DNA of 64,000 nt from Winogradskyella sediminis (GTDB lineage: Bacteria > Bacteroidota > Bacteroidia > Flavobacteriales > Flavobacteriaceae). The DNA lies in NCBI RefSeq assembly GCF_003387355.1, contig NZ_QUNH01000001.1, forward strand, positions 692,023 through 756,022, written 5' to 3'. Position numbers and translations under genes: made by a program. The notes under the pieces are model-generated. The model saw nothing but the letters and a program-made list of their open reading frames with translations. It had not been told where the DNA came from and searched no databases. This document shows positions 43,558 through 53,145 of the stretch, in pieces; positions within the stretch are counted from its first letter, which is position 1; each line of letters starts with the position of its first letter.

Positions 43558-43917
43558 TCAATCTAATTGATATTTAATAGATTTTGTAATCTCATGAGTT
43601 ACATTTCCTGTATGCAAAGCTGATTTATTTTCAATAAGCATTAAATGGCATTCCTTTTTAGAACTGACTTTATGATTAATTCCTTTTTTTACAATGAACA
43701 AATCCCCTTTTTTCATTGTAAATGGTTCTTGGTTTTCTATTTCAAAAACAAGACTTCCTTTAAGCACATAAAATAATTCATCTTCATTTTTATGGTGATG
43801 CCAAGGCACTTTGTTTCCCTGTATTTTTACAAGTTTTATAAAAACATCATTTACTTCACCTATTATTTTAGGAGAATAATAGTCTTTTATGGTTTTAAGT
43901 TGATCGTTTATATTCAT
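43558..43917 (-). CDS. Cupin domain protein
   Basis: The protein has 119 aa. It is a single cupin barrel with metal ligands in WHHHKNEDELFYVLKG (HxH...E) and GINHKV. Small cupins of this type act as isomerases, dioxygenases or sugar-binding proteins, and the role here is open. The preceding 218 bp (43,340-43,557) contain a degenerate left half of the intergenic element near 43,360. Confidence 0.85.
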   Translation of the reverse strand: MNINDQLKTIKDYYSPKIIGEVNDVFIKLVKIQGNKVPWHHHKNEDELFYVLKGSLVFEIENQEPFTMKKGDLFIVKKGINHKVSSKKECHLMLIENKSALHTGNVTHEITKSIKYQLD

Positions 43918-44064
43918 AATATAAAATATTGAAGTTATTGAAGAGAGACTTATTAATGAGTTTACATTTATAAAATAGATTCAAAAATTAATGCTTGTTT
44001 TATAGTCTCTAGCAAATTCTGATCCCTCTCTATAAAATTACCATTCTTGTTCCTACTTCTTTTT

Positions 44065-45015
44065 TTAACTATTAAATTCTGCCAACCATTTTAAAATTGA
44101 TTGATTTGTTTCTTGTGGTAATTCCTGTTGAATGTGATGGCCACAATCTAAACTAATCACATCTAAATTCGGAACAAAATCCTGTAGCCTTTCAAATTTT
44201 GGTATCATATCTAGATTACCATAAATCATAAGTGTAGGCTGTTTGATGATTGGGTTAATATCTGCTAATAAGTGCCAGTTCCGGTCGAGGTTTCTATACC
44301 AATTAATAGCGCCATTAAATCCGGAATTGTTAAAGGCCTTTACAAAAACAGACAAATCATCGTCGTTCATAATAGGATCACCAAGAGGCTTTACTGCTTT
44401 TGCAAGATTTATCATTAACATTCCTGGCTCTGGTGGTGCAAGAGGTACATTCTTACGAAATAAATTACGAAGAAAATTTTCTGTATGGTTTTCTAATACA
44501 GCATCTGCAACTCCTGGGTGTTTATTAAAATGAACAAAATAGAAATCGTCTCCAAAAAACGCTTCCATCAACTCAATCCATGGTTTTTTGCCGCGTTCTT
44601 GATAAGGCAATGCAAGATTTATGACTTTATTGACACGCTCTGGATGTAAGAGTGCAAGGTTCCATACTACATTTGCACCCCAATCATGACCCACAAAAAC
44701 AGCATCTTTGTAGTTGTAATAATCAAGTAAAGCCACCAAATCACTTGTTAAATGGGTGATATCATATGCTGTTACGTCTTTAGGGCATGATGAATTGCCA
44801 TATCCTCTTTGATTTGGAACAATGACATGATAACCAGCTTTAGCAAGTGCTGGGATTTGATAACGCCATGAAAAGGCATGTTCGGGAAAACCATGACAAA
44901 AGACAATTGGATTACCAATATTTTCTTTACCTGCTTCAAATACTTCTAACTCAATTCCATTTATTGAAATTATATTTGGATTAGGGAATTCTAAAGATTT
45001 TATTTCTGCTATCAT
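44065..45015 (-). CDS. Alpha/beta hydrolase, epoxide-hydrolase-like
   Basis: The protein has 316 aa from Met at 45015, which follows the previous stop as TAAAATG. A start at 45036 would overlap it. The core shows HGFPEHAFSWRYQIPAL, QRGYGNSS, nucleophile Asp in VGHDWGANVVW (Asp rather than Ser, as in epoxide hydrolases and dehalogenases), the acid in YGNLDMI and His in CGHHIQQE. It is translationally coupled to the upstream hydrolase gene. Confidence 0.88.
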   Translation of the reverse strand: MIAEIKSLEFPNPNIISINGIELEVFEAGKENIGNPIVFCHGFPEHAFSWRYQIPALAKAGYHVIVPNQRGYGNSSCPKDVTAYDITHLTSDLVALLDYYNYKDAVFVGHDWGANVVWNLALLHPERVNKVINLALPYQERGKKPWIELMEAFFGDDFYFVHFNKHPGVADAVLENHTENFLRNLFRKNVPLAPPEPGMLMINLAKAVKPLGDPIMNDDDLSVFVKAFNNSGFNGAINWYRNLDRNWHLLADINPIIKQPTLMIYGNLDMIPKFERLQDFVPNLDVISLDCGHHIQQELPQETNQSILKWLAEFNS

Positions 45016-45016
45016 T

Positions 45017-45877
45017 TTAGTATCCGTTTTTATCAATAATTAAATCCTCTATTTTTTTGAAATTCTTTGAACTTGGTACGTGTTTAGCATCTTCAATCAA
45101 AACAACGTCTTCTATAGAAGAAAATATTCGTTTGGCTCTCTTAATCAATTTTCTACCAGGAAACATAATATCGTTTTCACAGGCGAAAATAGTAATAGGT
45201 GTTTCTATTTGTTGAGCAGATTTTTTAGCTATTACAGGTAATGGTGAAAAGTCCATATTACAATTTTGAAAAGTGGTTCCCATAAACTGGATGGCAAAAT
45301 CATCAGCTTCACTAAAAAGAACTTTTATGACTTTTTTTAGATAGTCATCATTACCCGTTTTTATGAATTTCTTTAAAGGAATAAACATCTTAAATAAGCC
45401 TACAAAAGGATTACCATTTACGATGTAAACTGGCGCTATTAAAAAAACGTGTTTTATGAGTCTTTGGTTAAATTCTAAAGTCTTGAGAGAAATAAAGCCT
45501 CCAAATGAAAATCCAACTAAAGTAACGTCTTTTAAGCCTAGTAAAATAATAACTTCCGTTAACCATTCTCCATAATCTAGAGACTTCATATCTAACCTGT
45601 TTTCAGCACTTTTATTAGGTTGCGCAAGCACGTCTATGGCGTAAACACAGTATGTTGAGGATAAATTAGGGAATGATTCTAAAATTAGAGGGGAGCAACC
45701 ACCTGTACCATGAATAAGGAGTAGTGGTGTTTTTTTTACGTTTCCTGTAATAATAACATTTGTAACGCCAAACTTTGTTTCCACCGATTCCTCGGAATAT
45801 TCAATATTGAGCTCATTTAACTTCTGGTTGTAAAGGGATAAAATTTTGTCTTTTCCTTCTTTTGATTTGAAAAACAT
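45017..45877 (-). CDS. Alpha/beta hydrolase
   Basis: The protein has 286 aa. The fold is shown by LLLIHGTGGCSPLIL, nucleophile in LVGFSFGGFISLKTL, the acid region FACENDIMFPG and His in DAKHVPS. The substrate is unknown. It has a shared leader box (TCAAAAAACGAACA) 4 nt before the start and is the first gene of a two-gene operon with the epoxide-hydrolase-like gene. Confidence 0.85.
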   Translation of the reverse strand: MFFKSKEGKDKILSLYNQKLNELNIEYSEESVETKFGVTNVIITGNVKKTPLLLIHGTGGCSPLILESFPNLSSTYCVYAIDVLAQPNKSAENRLDMKSLDYGEWLTEVIILLGLKDVTLVGFSFGGFISLKTLEFNQRLIKHVFLIAPVYIVNGNPFVGLFKMFIPLKKFIKTGNDDYLKKVIKVLFSEADDFAIQFMGTTFQNCNMDFSPLPVIAKKSAQQIETPITIFACENDIMFPGRKLIKRAKRIFSSIEDVVLIEDAKHVPSSKNFKKIEDLIIDKNGY

Positions 45878-45881
45878 ATAC

Positions 45882-45899
45882 TGTTCGTTTTTTGATTGA
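45882..45899 (-). promoter_or_regulatory. Shared leader box before the alpha/beta hydrolase start
   Basis: TCAAAAAACGAACA on the minus strand, 4 nt from the start codon. It is identical over 18 bases to the box before the ABC ATPase gene. Confidence 0.45.
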
Positions 45900-45964
45900 T
45901 GATTGTAATTCTTTCTTTAAAAGATATGTGGCTATTTTTAATTTAATACTTTTTAGCCTAAATT

Positions 45965-47398
45965 TTATTTTTCAATGATTAAGTTTTCTAAATACCTAAG
46001 CGCAGTAGCTATTAGGTTCTTTCGGTTTTTAGCCTTTTCATTAAAAGAATCTAAAGTTTCTCTATTTAATTTTCGTCCTTTTACAAAAACAAAGTTGGGA
46101 TTTTGTAGTGACGACAGCTCCTCAAGCGGATTTTTATCTACTAATATCAAGTTAGCAATTTTGCCTTCTTCTATAGTTCCTAGTTGCTTCATCATTGTAT
46201 GCGCTTGAGAGGCATTTACAGTAGCTGTTTTCAAAACTTCGTAATTAGAAAGTCCAGCCTCTTTGTAAAAATTCAGTTCTTTATGAATTGAAATACCTGG
46301 AAGTGTAACCCCAATTCCTGCATCAGTTCCACAAATTATAGGCACACCCGCTTCATGTAGTTTTTTAACAATGGTCATGTGAAAATCGTGCTGTTTTTTT
46401 ATCCGCTCAATTGTCGAAGGGTCTTCTTGCTTGGCATTATACCAACGCTCAAATTGTCTTTTGCTATCGTCCATTATAATGAGTGGATTCATATATTTCA
46501 ATGGCTCTGAATCTAAAATGTCATCATTCATCATCATTTGATAGATATTGTTGAAGACCGTAAGTGTAGGACTATAACTTGTATGTTTAGACGCTGAAAT
46601 AGAGTCAATAACAAATTGAAGCTTAGGGATGTCTAAATCAAACTGTAAAGGTTGCTGGACAATTTCTTCAGCATGTTCAATGGATTTGATTTTTGGATGT
46701 AAATGATATGAAAATGGTACTTTTTGAGAAGGGTGAGCAATAATATCTATTTCAGAAACCTTAGCTTGTTCAATAACAGCATCAAAAATCGCTTTATCTA
46801 ATCCATAATACGTTTTGATGAAGTCGTAACCTCTGTCTTTATATGAAATCACCTTGTTTTTAGCTTCACTCGGATTACTTAGATTTAAATTGTCATCACC
46901 AATAAATTCTGAGCCCGTTAATTTTGGGCCTGTAGTAAAAAACGATGGTGAAAAAATATTGTCTTCCTTGACATCTTCTTTAATTCTTAAATGCATAGGC
47001 ATACCCCAAAGATTTCTAACTGCTGTTACTCCGTTGGACAAGTATAGTCCGAGTTCATATCTATCCCACACATGAACGTGCATATCGATAAGACCTGGTG
47101 TTAGATATTTGTTCTCAGCATCAAAAACTTGAATTCCATTGACCTTGATTGTATCTGCAATCCTTTGAATAATCCCCTCTTTTATATACACCATTTTATT
47201 TGCTAAAACAGTATCTTGGTTCATTGGAATGATATTGACATTCTTAATGAGGTAAGAATTATTGGATGCTGATTCATTCTTATTGATCTCTAGATAATTA
47301 GTTTCTGATGAATCAATCCAAAGTATAATGATTCCTAGTAGCACAAGTAAGCCGATGATAGCGAAGACAATTTTTAAAAGTCGTTTTACTATTTTCAT
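45965..47398 (-). CDS. Amidohydrolase family protein, membrane-anchored
   Basis: The protein has 477 aa from Met at 47398 (MKIVKRLLKIVFAIIGLLVLL), an N-terminal membrane anchor. Amidohydrolase motifs are GLIDMHVHVWD (HxH), a Lys-containing TTGPKLTGSEF region, IAHPSQK and ICGTDAGIG, typical of imidazolonepropionase/prolidase-like members. The natural substrate is unclear. A diverged paralogue lies at 51.8 kb. Confidence 0.88.
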   Translation of the reverse strand: MKIVKRLLKIVFAIIGLLVLLGIIILWIDSSETNYLEINKNESASNNSYLIKNVNIIPMNQDTVLANKMVYIKEGIIQRIADTIKVNGIQVFDAENKYLTPGLIDMHVHVWDRYELGLYLSNGVTAVRNLWGMPMHLRIKEDVKEDNIFSPSFFTTGPKLTGSEFIGDDNLNLSNPSEAKNKVISYKDRGYDFIKTYYGLDKAIFDAVIEQAKVSEIDIIAHPSQKVPFSYHLHPKIKSIEHAEEIVQQPLQFDLDIPKLQFVIDSISASKHTSYSPTLTVFNNIYQMMMNDDILDSEPLKYMNPLIIMDDSKRQFERWYNAKQEDPSTIERIKKQHDFHMTIVKKLHEAGVPIICGTDAGIGVTLPGISIHKELNFYKEAGLSNYEVLKTATVNASQAHTMMKQLGTIEEGKIANLILVDKNPLEELSSLQNPNFVFVKGRKLNRETLDSFNEKAKNRKNLIATALRYLENLIIEK

Positions 47399-47455
47399 TT
47401 GTATAAATTTAAACAACGGACTATATCTCGTAGAGATACTTAGTTGTTGCGGTTT

Positions 47456-48022
47456 TTATTTTTGATTTTGTTCCTTTCTCATGATTAACCAAATAGCAAA
47501 AGTTACTTCCCAGAATCCTGCCAATATTAGTAAGTACATACTCCATTCTCTGCCAAACAACTCCATTAAAAAGCCAAAGGCCATAACAGTGTATCCAATA
47601 AGCCCACATAAAGCCAGCCATTTTGGTAAAAAATTGTGCTTGTAGTATATATAACACATTGGGATACTACCAATTCCTAAAAAAAGCATTGCAATAAAAT
47701 AACCAAAGTCTAAAGAAATATTGACCGCAGGAATTAGGTTTAAAAGAATACTACTAAGTGCTAATGCTTCGATTACTCTTGACAAGAAGTAAGTGTTTCC
47801 TATTAATAGATTACCCTTGATTATGGTTTTTCTCAGAAAGAAACCAATAAACAATACGACAATTGAATTTATGAAGATTAGTACAGAACCTATGTGTTTT
47901 TGGATCTCTAACTCACTTTCAAATAAACTTCGCCCAATACCATAAAATAAAAAAGCCAAAAGGAATAAAACACCAATAACTCTTGATTTTATAAATTGGG
48001 TTGTTTTGCTATACTTTTTCAT
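47456..48022 (-). CDS. DUF4386-type membrane protein
   Basis: The protein has 188 aa from Met at 48022 (MKKYSKTTQFIKS). Six hydrophobic segments are present, with short conserved stretches as in DUF4386 proteins (GNTYFLSRVIEALALSSILL; LPKWLALCGLIGYTVMAFG). The function of the family is unknown. A second member lies at 59.9 kb. Confidence 0.75.
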   Translation of the reverse strand: MKKYSKTTQFIKSRVIGVLFLLAFLFYGIGRSLFESELEIQKHIGSVLIFINSIVVLFIGFFLRKTIIKGNLLIGNTYFLSRVIEALALSSILLNLIPAVNISLDFGYFIAMLFLGIGSIPMCYIYYKHNFLPKWLALCGLIGYTVMAFGFLMELFGREWSMYLLILAGFWEVTFAIWLIMRKEQNQK

Positions 48023-48134
48023 TTGATAATTTCTTGATTTATTTGTCGAAATTCCATTTAAAATCAAATCTGCTCTTTCAAAACAAAAAGATTGAATCGT
48101 GTCCGATTTTAGTTCTTTGCTGGATGTAGTCCTA

Positions 48135-49196
48135 TTATATTTTCATATTCATCGCCTCAGTGACTTCACTCAACGTTTCAATAGCTGTTTCTCTCGCTTT
48201 ACTTATACCTTTAAGAAAAATATCTCTGACATAGTCTTTATTTTTTTCAAGCTCTATTCTTTTTTTTCTAATAGGCTCAAAATATGTGTTTATTGCTTCT
48301 GCTGTTAACTCTTTAAGTTTTCCTGAACCTTGGTCGCCAATTTTATCAGCAATATCTGTTGGACTTTTATCTGAACATAAGGAAGCTAACTTAAGTAAGT
48401 TGGAAACCTCTGGTCTGTTTTCGGGGTCGTAAGATATGTAACGACTTGAATCAGTTTTGGCAGATTTTATTAGTTTTGCTGTTTCGTCTGCTGTTGACTT
48501 TATCATAATTGAATTGTTGCGACTTTTACTCATTTTTTGAATACCGTCTAACCCAAGAATAGTAGGGGTATCAGTAAAAAATGCAACTGGTTCGGTAAAA
48601 ATATTTTTATTGAATTTGGTATTAAAGCGCTTTGCAATTTTCCGAGTTAATTCTATATGGGGAAGTTGATCTTTTCCAACAGGAACCACATTACTTTTAC
48701 AAAACAAAATGTCAGCAGCTTGATGAACGGGATAGATATACATTCCTGCATTAATATTACTCAGTCCTGAAGCAGTAATTTCTTCTTTAACAGTTGGGTT
48801 TTTGTTTAATTCTGAACTGGAAACTAATGTCAGAAATGGAATAGTTAGTTGATTTAATTCAGGAATATGACTATGTGGAAAAATATGAGTTTTATAATTT
48901 TCAGGGTCTAATCCACAGGCTAAATAGTCTAAAGTTAGTTCATAGGTGAATTTTGAAATTTCATTAAAAACATTTCTATCTGTCAACACTTGATAATCAG
49001 CAATTAAAATATAAGTCTCAATTCCTAAGCTTTGTAATTTTAATCGGTTTATAATTGAGCCAAAATAGTGTCCAAGATGCAAATTACCTGTAGGTCTATC
49101 TCCCGTTAATACGCGGTACTTTTGAGGATTCTTATACAAATCATTTTCTAATAACTTGCTTTGCTCTTTTGCTTTTTCAAAACTTTTGTTTTTCAT
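48135..49196 (-). CDS. trpS: Tryptophan--tRNA ligase, probably an auxiliary copy
   Basis: The protein has 353 aa. It has HLGH (40-43) in TGDRPTGNLHLGHYFGS and KMSKS (221-225). The TGDRPTG...HLGH form and the longer N-terminus resemble the second TrpRS of some Gram-positives rather than the usual Bacteroidetes enzyme, and the gene lies in an accessory zone. Auxiliary TrpRS genes can confer resistance to tryptophan analogues such as indolmycin, which I offer only as a possibility. All catalytic motifs look intact. Confidence 0.92.
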   Translation of the reverse strand: MKNKSFEKAKEQSKLLENDLYKNPQKYRVLTGDRPTGNLHLGHYFGSIINRLKLQSLGIETYILIADYQVLTDRNVFNEISKFTYELTLDYLACGLDPENYKTHIFPHSHIPELNQLTIPFLTLVSSSELNKNPTVKEEITASGLSNINAGMYIYPVHQAADILFCKSNVVPVGKDQLPHIELTRKIAKRFNTKFNKNIFTEPVAFFTDTPTILGLDGIQKMSKSRNNSIMIKSTADETAKLIKSAKTDSSRYISYDPENRPEVSNLLKLASLCSDKSPTDIADKIGDQGSGKLKELTAEAINTYFEPIRKKRIELEKNKDYVRDIFLKGISKARETAIETLSEVTEAMNMKI

Positions 49197-49211
49197 GTAT
49201 AGATTAATGAT

Positions 49212-50174
49212 TTATGGATTGATGATAACTACATTACCTACTTTACGACCTGTATCAAGATGTTGATGTGCATATCTTATATCCATAAGGTGATATTTTT
49301 TGTCGATATGTGTATGCAATTTTCCTTGTTTAAAGAAATTTACTAAATCGTTTAATAAACGTTTTAAATCTTCGGTCTTCTTTATACCAGTAGCCTCAAA
49401 CTTTACTTTTTTTGGATGCCGTAACATTTGCCATAGTAATCCAACACGTAATACAGGTGTCATAAAAATACCATTTGCTTTTAATACATTTTTAGTGTTG
49501 CTATAAGAAAGCTTACCAACAGTATCGTATACTACATCATATTTACTTTGCAGCTCATTCACTTTTATTATAGTATAATCTAATACCTCGTCTGCACCTA
49601 ACGATAGTACAAAATCAATATTTTTAGTGCTGCAAACACCTGTAACTTTTGCACCCATTATTTTTGCCAATTGTACTGCAGCTGAACCTAAACTACCAGA
49701 AGCTCCATTAATTAAAACATGCTGACCTTTTTTAAGTTTGGCATGCTCCTTTAAGAAGTTATATGAGGTTAAAAAACCATCACAAATTGGTGCTGCTTCT
49801 ATATGAGAAATATTCTTTGGTTTATTTTCTAGAAGTTCATTTTCGCTCATACATAGGAAATCCGAATTACTACCAGTACTAAATAGTTTTTCTCCAAAAA
49901 CTTCATCACCTACTTTAAATTTTGTGATTTGCGAACCTATAGCTTTTACAACACCTGAAAAACCAGTTCCTAAAGCTGTGTTTTTTGGCTTAAATAAACC
50001 TAAAAACAATCTGCCAAATTTTGGTATACCTTGGCGCATCATTGTATCTGCTCTAGTTACAGAAGAGGCTTTAATTTTTATTAAAACCTCATTGGATTTG
50101 GGTGAGGGAATTTCAACATCAACTATCTGAATAACCTCTGGCGAACCGTATTTTGTATAAATTGCTGCTTTCAT
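49212..50174 (-). CDS. Quinone-oxidoreductase-like medium-chain dehydrogenase (MDR)
   Basis: The protein has 320 aa from Met at 50174 (MKAAIYTKYGSPEVI), the conserved start of this group; the frame upstream to 50342 is not coding-like and overlaps the next gene. A Rossmann NADPH site is seen in HVLINGASGSLGSAAVQLAK. There is no structural zinc Cys cluster, as in zeta-crystallin/quinone reductases. It follows the CPBP gene by 74 bp. Confidence 0.9.
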   Translation of the reverse strand: MKAAIYTKYGSPEVIQIVDVEIPSPKSNEVLIKIKASSVTRADTMMRQGIPKFGRLFLGLFKPKNTALGTGFSGVVKAIGSQITKFKVGDEVFGEKLFSTGSNSDFLCMSENELLENKPKNISHIEAAPICDGFLTSYNFLKEHAKLKKGQHVLINGASGSLGSAAVQLAKIMGAKVTGVCSTKNIDFVLSLGADEVLDYTIIKVNELQSKYDVVYDTVGKLSYSNTKNVLKANGIFMTPVLRVGLLWQMLRHPKKVKFEATGIKKTEDLKRLLNDLVNFFKQGKLHTHIDKKYHLMDIRYAHQHLDTGRKVGNVVIINP

Positions 50175-50248
50175 AATTATTGTATTTTTAGCAAAGTTGA
50201 TTTTAATTGAATTAATAAAGGTTTGTGTTTTATAAGCGGACACAATTT

Positions 50249-51034
50249 CTATAAATAGGGTGAGCCAACCACATGAAAAACCAAATCCCAAACAACATGA
50301 ACAATTATAGCAACTAATAAACCACGTCTCCAATATACCCAACCAAAGAAAGACCCTGTAATAAAATTGCCAATCATAGTAGTGCTAACAGTTACAAAAG
50401 TGAGATTTGAAAAGTTTTTTGATAATGGTAAGTGGATTAAACCAAAACATATTGCCGTAATAATTATACCTATCCAAACTACGATTGTTGAGGGTTTAAA
50501 TTCCTTTTTAAAAAATTGAATTATTGCTATAATTAGAGACATTAATCCTAATCGGAACATAATTTCTTCTGTAATACCAGCAGAAAATGATACGATAGCA
50601 TAAAATAGTTTAGAAGGTCTTTCAATAATACTCGTTACAGGATAGTGAGCCCTAACTAATTTATGAATAAAAAGTATTACCAGTGCTAAACACACGCTAA
50701 GACCGATAGAATATAAAAGTTTTTTAGTGAAAAATGGATATTTTATTTTTTCACTATTTGAAAAAAAACTTTCTACTACAGGTGCTCCCAACTTTGCTTT
50801 TCTTGATAACCATAAGCCAACAAAAACTAAAATTGAACCTAAAATAAGGCCATATATTCCTGTTTGTACAATCTCAGTAGTTACTGAACCTGATAGTTTT
50901 ACTTGAGTATTACCAGCTTCAATTTTTAATCGTTTTAATTCTCTACTAAATGGAATGTTTAGAAGCGTGCCAATTATAAATAAAGCAACTATAACACTCG
51001 CTGTTTTAACACGCGTATAATTATTTATTTCCAT
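50249..51034 (-). CDS. CPBP family intramembrane metalloprotease
   Basis: The protein has 261 aa with seven to eight hydrophobic segments. CPBP motifs are AGITEEIMFRLGLM (EExxxR), ICFGLIHLPLS and IIVHVVWDLVFH. The substrate is unknown. It overlaps the stop of the DUF6624-like lipoprotein gene by 14 bp, so the two are one operon. It is the second CPBP gene in this zone. Confidence 0.87.
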   Translation of the reverse strand: MEINNYTRVKTASVIVALFIIGTLLNIPFSRELKRLKIEAGNTQVKLSGSVTTEIVQTGIYGLILGSILVFVGLWLSRKAKLGAPVVESFFSNSEKIKYPFFTKKLLYSIGLSVCLALVILFIHKLVRAHYPVTSIIERPSKLFYAIVSFSAGITEEIMFRLGLMSLIIAIIQFFKKEFKPSTIVVWIGIIITAICFGLIHLPLSKNFSNLTFVTVSTTMIGNFITGSFFGWVYWRRGLLVAIIVHVVWDLVFHVVGSPYL

Positions 51035-51704
51035 TTTGCTTTGCTAATTTAAATGCTTCTGTTCGCTTAATCTGCTCTTCTAAATTCCATTCTAAATCTA
51101 CGCGTTTACGTTTTAAGAATTCTGATATTGTTTCCATACCCATTTCCGCTCTTCTTTTCTCTAAATTTTTTGGGTCTTTAATTGGCCAAAAATTAAAACT
51201 TTTAGTTTCTGGATAGTATTTCATTTGTCCGCCATAAATTTGAAGTTCATTTTTATCGGTTGCTATCCTATCTACTGCCCTAACTAAAAAACGCGCTGAC
51301 AATTCTTTGTCCTTAACCGCTTTTCGCATTAGGGGCAAGTATTTTTCGCGTACTTCTAAACTAGAATGTTGCAATACATTACAAATAGTTAAGTTACCCT
51401 GTTCACCAATTATTTTTTTACTAGGCCAACCCATAGAATCTAAGATTTGCATAACTTTTGTCTCGTTTATGTCATGATTTTTGTGATAAATCTCATTTTG
51501 TGTTTTAAAAGCCTCTGATTCAAAACCTTGTGTTCTACCAATAGAATCTCGTAATCTTATTGGAAGCTGTTCAGCTTTCCAGATTGTATCTAAAACGGCA
51601 ATTAGATTTACTGGTGACTCCTTTTTTATTGATGCCTTTTTAGGCTTGGATGAATTAGTACATCCCACTACTATTACTAAACTGATTATAAAAATATATT
51701 TCAT
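51021..51704 (-). CDS. DUF6624-like lipoprotein
   Basis: The protein has 227 aa. The N-terminus ends in a lipobox (VIVVGCTNSS). The body shows the arrangement I associate with DUF6624: VLDTIWKAEQLPIRLRDS, GWPSKKIIGEQGN, CNVLQHSS, RFLVRAVDRI and LQIYGGQMKY...FWPIKDPKNLEKRR. The function is unknown. A broken paralogue with frameshift and internal deletion lies at 59.3-59.7 kb. Confidence 0.78.
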   Translation of the reverse strand: MKYIFIISLVIVVGCTNSSKPKKASIKKESPVNLIAVLDTIWKAEQLPIRLRDSIGRTQGFESEAFKTQNEIYHKNHDINETKVMQILDSMGWPSKKIIGEQGNLTICNVLQHSSLEVREKYLPLMRKAVKDKELSARFLVRAVDRIATDKNELQIYGGQMKYYPETKSFNFWPIKDPKNLEKRRAEMGMETISEFLKRKRVDLEWNLEEQIKRTEAFKLAKQNGNK

Positions 51705-51808
51705 TATTTCATTAGTTTTTTGAACTGTTACATCATCTAATAAATTCCTTTGAATTTTTGTTTTTTAAATTCAGAAGTCATTAATTATACCAGTCATTGC
51801 AGCTCGTT

Positions 51809-53122
51809 TTACTTGTTAGAACTTTCAACTTCATATAATAGGTTATCTAATTTTTCTCTATCAAACCATTGTCCCTTAATCATTACTCCAGATATAGTTC
51901 TAGTATTACTAATATTTTCTAATGGATTTTTATCTAATAAAACTAAATCGGCTAATTTTCCTTCAGAAATAGTTCCGCTTTGAGAGATTGCATTAAAATA
52001 CCTAGCAGGAACTACTGTTGCTGTTTTAAGTGTTTCGTAGTTTGAAAGGCCTGAGTTTTGTATTAATTCTAACTCATGATGCAAAGAAAAACCAGGTAGG
52101 AATAAACCATAGGTGTCGCTTCCGGCCATTAATGGTATACCTTGTTTATGAAGTAGTAATGTAAATTTCTTTTGCCACTCTAATTCATTTTCAAGTCGGA
52201 TTAACGACTCTTTATCTGTAAACCATGAATGTTTTCTGTAATTAATGCTATCTGATTTCCAATAATCTGAATAATGTTTTGGTAGATATTTAATGTTTTT
52301 GTTGCTATTCAATAACTTTGATTTCTCTTTATCGGCATACCTACTTATCATTTCAAAAATTCCAAGCGTAGGCGACACATAAATACCACTTGTTTTAATT
52401 TCTTTTGCTGCTTTTTGTAGATAGGCAATAGAGTTTCTTTCCTCTTTTGAAAAAATATTCATAAACTCTTCAACATGCGCAATAGATTTAATTCTCAAAG
52501 AAAATTCTAATGGTAATTCTCTTTGTCCGTGACCAACAATTTCAATATTTTCTTTTTTTGCTGTTTCTAATAATTTCAGATAAATATCTTTTGGAAGATT
52601 ATCGGCAATTTTTAAGTAATCATAACCCCTTTTTTTATGATACCGTACAATGACATCAACAGAATCAATATGCTTAAAATCATGTCGCTTTAGATAAGGT
52701 CCGGTTGAATAATAATGAGGGGACAAAATAGTATTACTCTGTGCAAGTTCTCTTATTTTTATATGGTTCTGCCCCTTGTATTCTGCCATATTTCTTGCAG
52801 AAGTGATTCCGTTAGCAATTAAAAGTTTGAATTCATTTTCAATATTATTTTGTAGATGGTAATGCGTTTCTACTAATCCAGGAATTAAATATTTGCCTGA
52901 AGCATCTATTGTAATATCAATATGATTGGTTATCGTTTTAGATACTGGTTCTATTTTCAGTATTTTACTATTCGCAATAATTACTCTTTGATTAGTAATT
53001 AATGTATCAATATTCATAGGAATTACATTTACGTTCTCAAAAGAAATTATTTTAGTTTGAGCTATGATAGTAGAACATAATAGTAGAATACATAGTAATA
53101 GATGGTTTTTTAGTGATTTCAT
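51809..53122 (-). CDS. Secreted amidohydrolase family protein
   Basis: The protein has 437 aa. The signal peptide ends in LLCSTIIAQ. Motifs are GLVETHYHLQN (HxH), VGHGQRELP, MAGSDTYGLFLPGFSLHHEL and KLADLVLLDKNPLE. It is a diverged paralogue of the 45.9-kb gene, but secreted rather than membrane-anchored. It is followed 104 bp downstream by the DUF6624-like lipoprotein gene. Confidence 0.88.
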   Translation of the reverse strand: MKSLKNHLLLCILLLCSTIIAQTKIISFENVNVIPMNIDTLITNQRVIIANSKILKIEPVSKTITNHIDITIDASGKYLIPGLVETHYHLQNNIENEFKLLIANGITSARNMAEYKGQNHIKIRELAQSNTILSPHYYSTGPYLKRHDFKHIDSVDVIVRYHKKRGYDYLKIADNLPKDIYLKLLETAKKENIEIVGHGQRELPLEFSLRIKSIAHVEEFMNIFSKEERNSIAYLQKAAKEIKTSGIYVSPTLGIFEMISRYADKEKSKLLNSNKNIKYLPKHYSDYWKSDSINYRKHSWFTDKESLIRLENELEWQKKFTLLLHKQGIPLMAGSDTYGLFLPGFSLHHELELIQNSGLSNYETLKTATVVPARYFNAISQSGTISEGKLADLVLLDKNPLENISNTRTISGVMIKGQWFDREKLDNLLYEVESSNK

Positions 53123-53145
53123 TTTGCTAATTATTTATATTTGTC

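Noticed and set aside
47421..47657. Minus-strand 78-codon frame
   Set aside because: It is out of frame within the DUF4386 gene, which has the better protein.
50175..50342. N-terminal extension of the MDR dehydrogenase
   Set aside because: The Cys-rich extension overlaps the CPBP gene; the family start MKAAIYTK lies at 50174.
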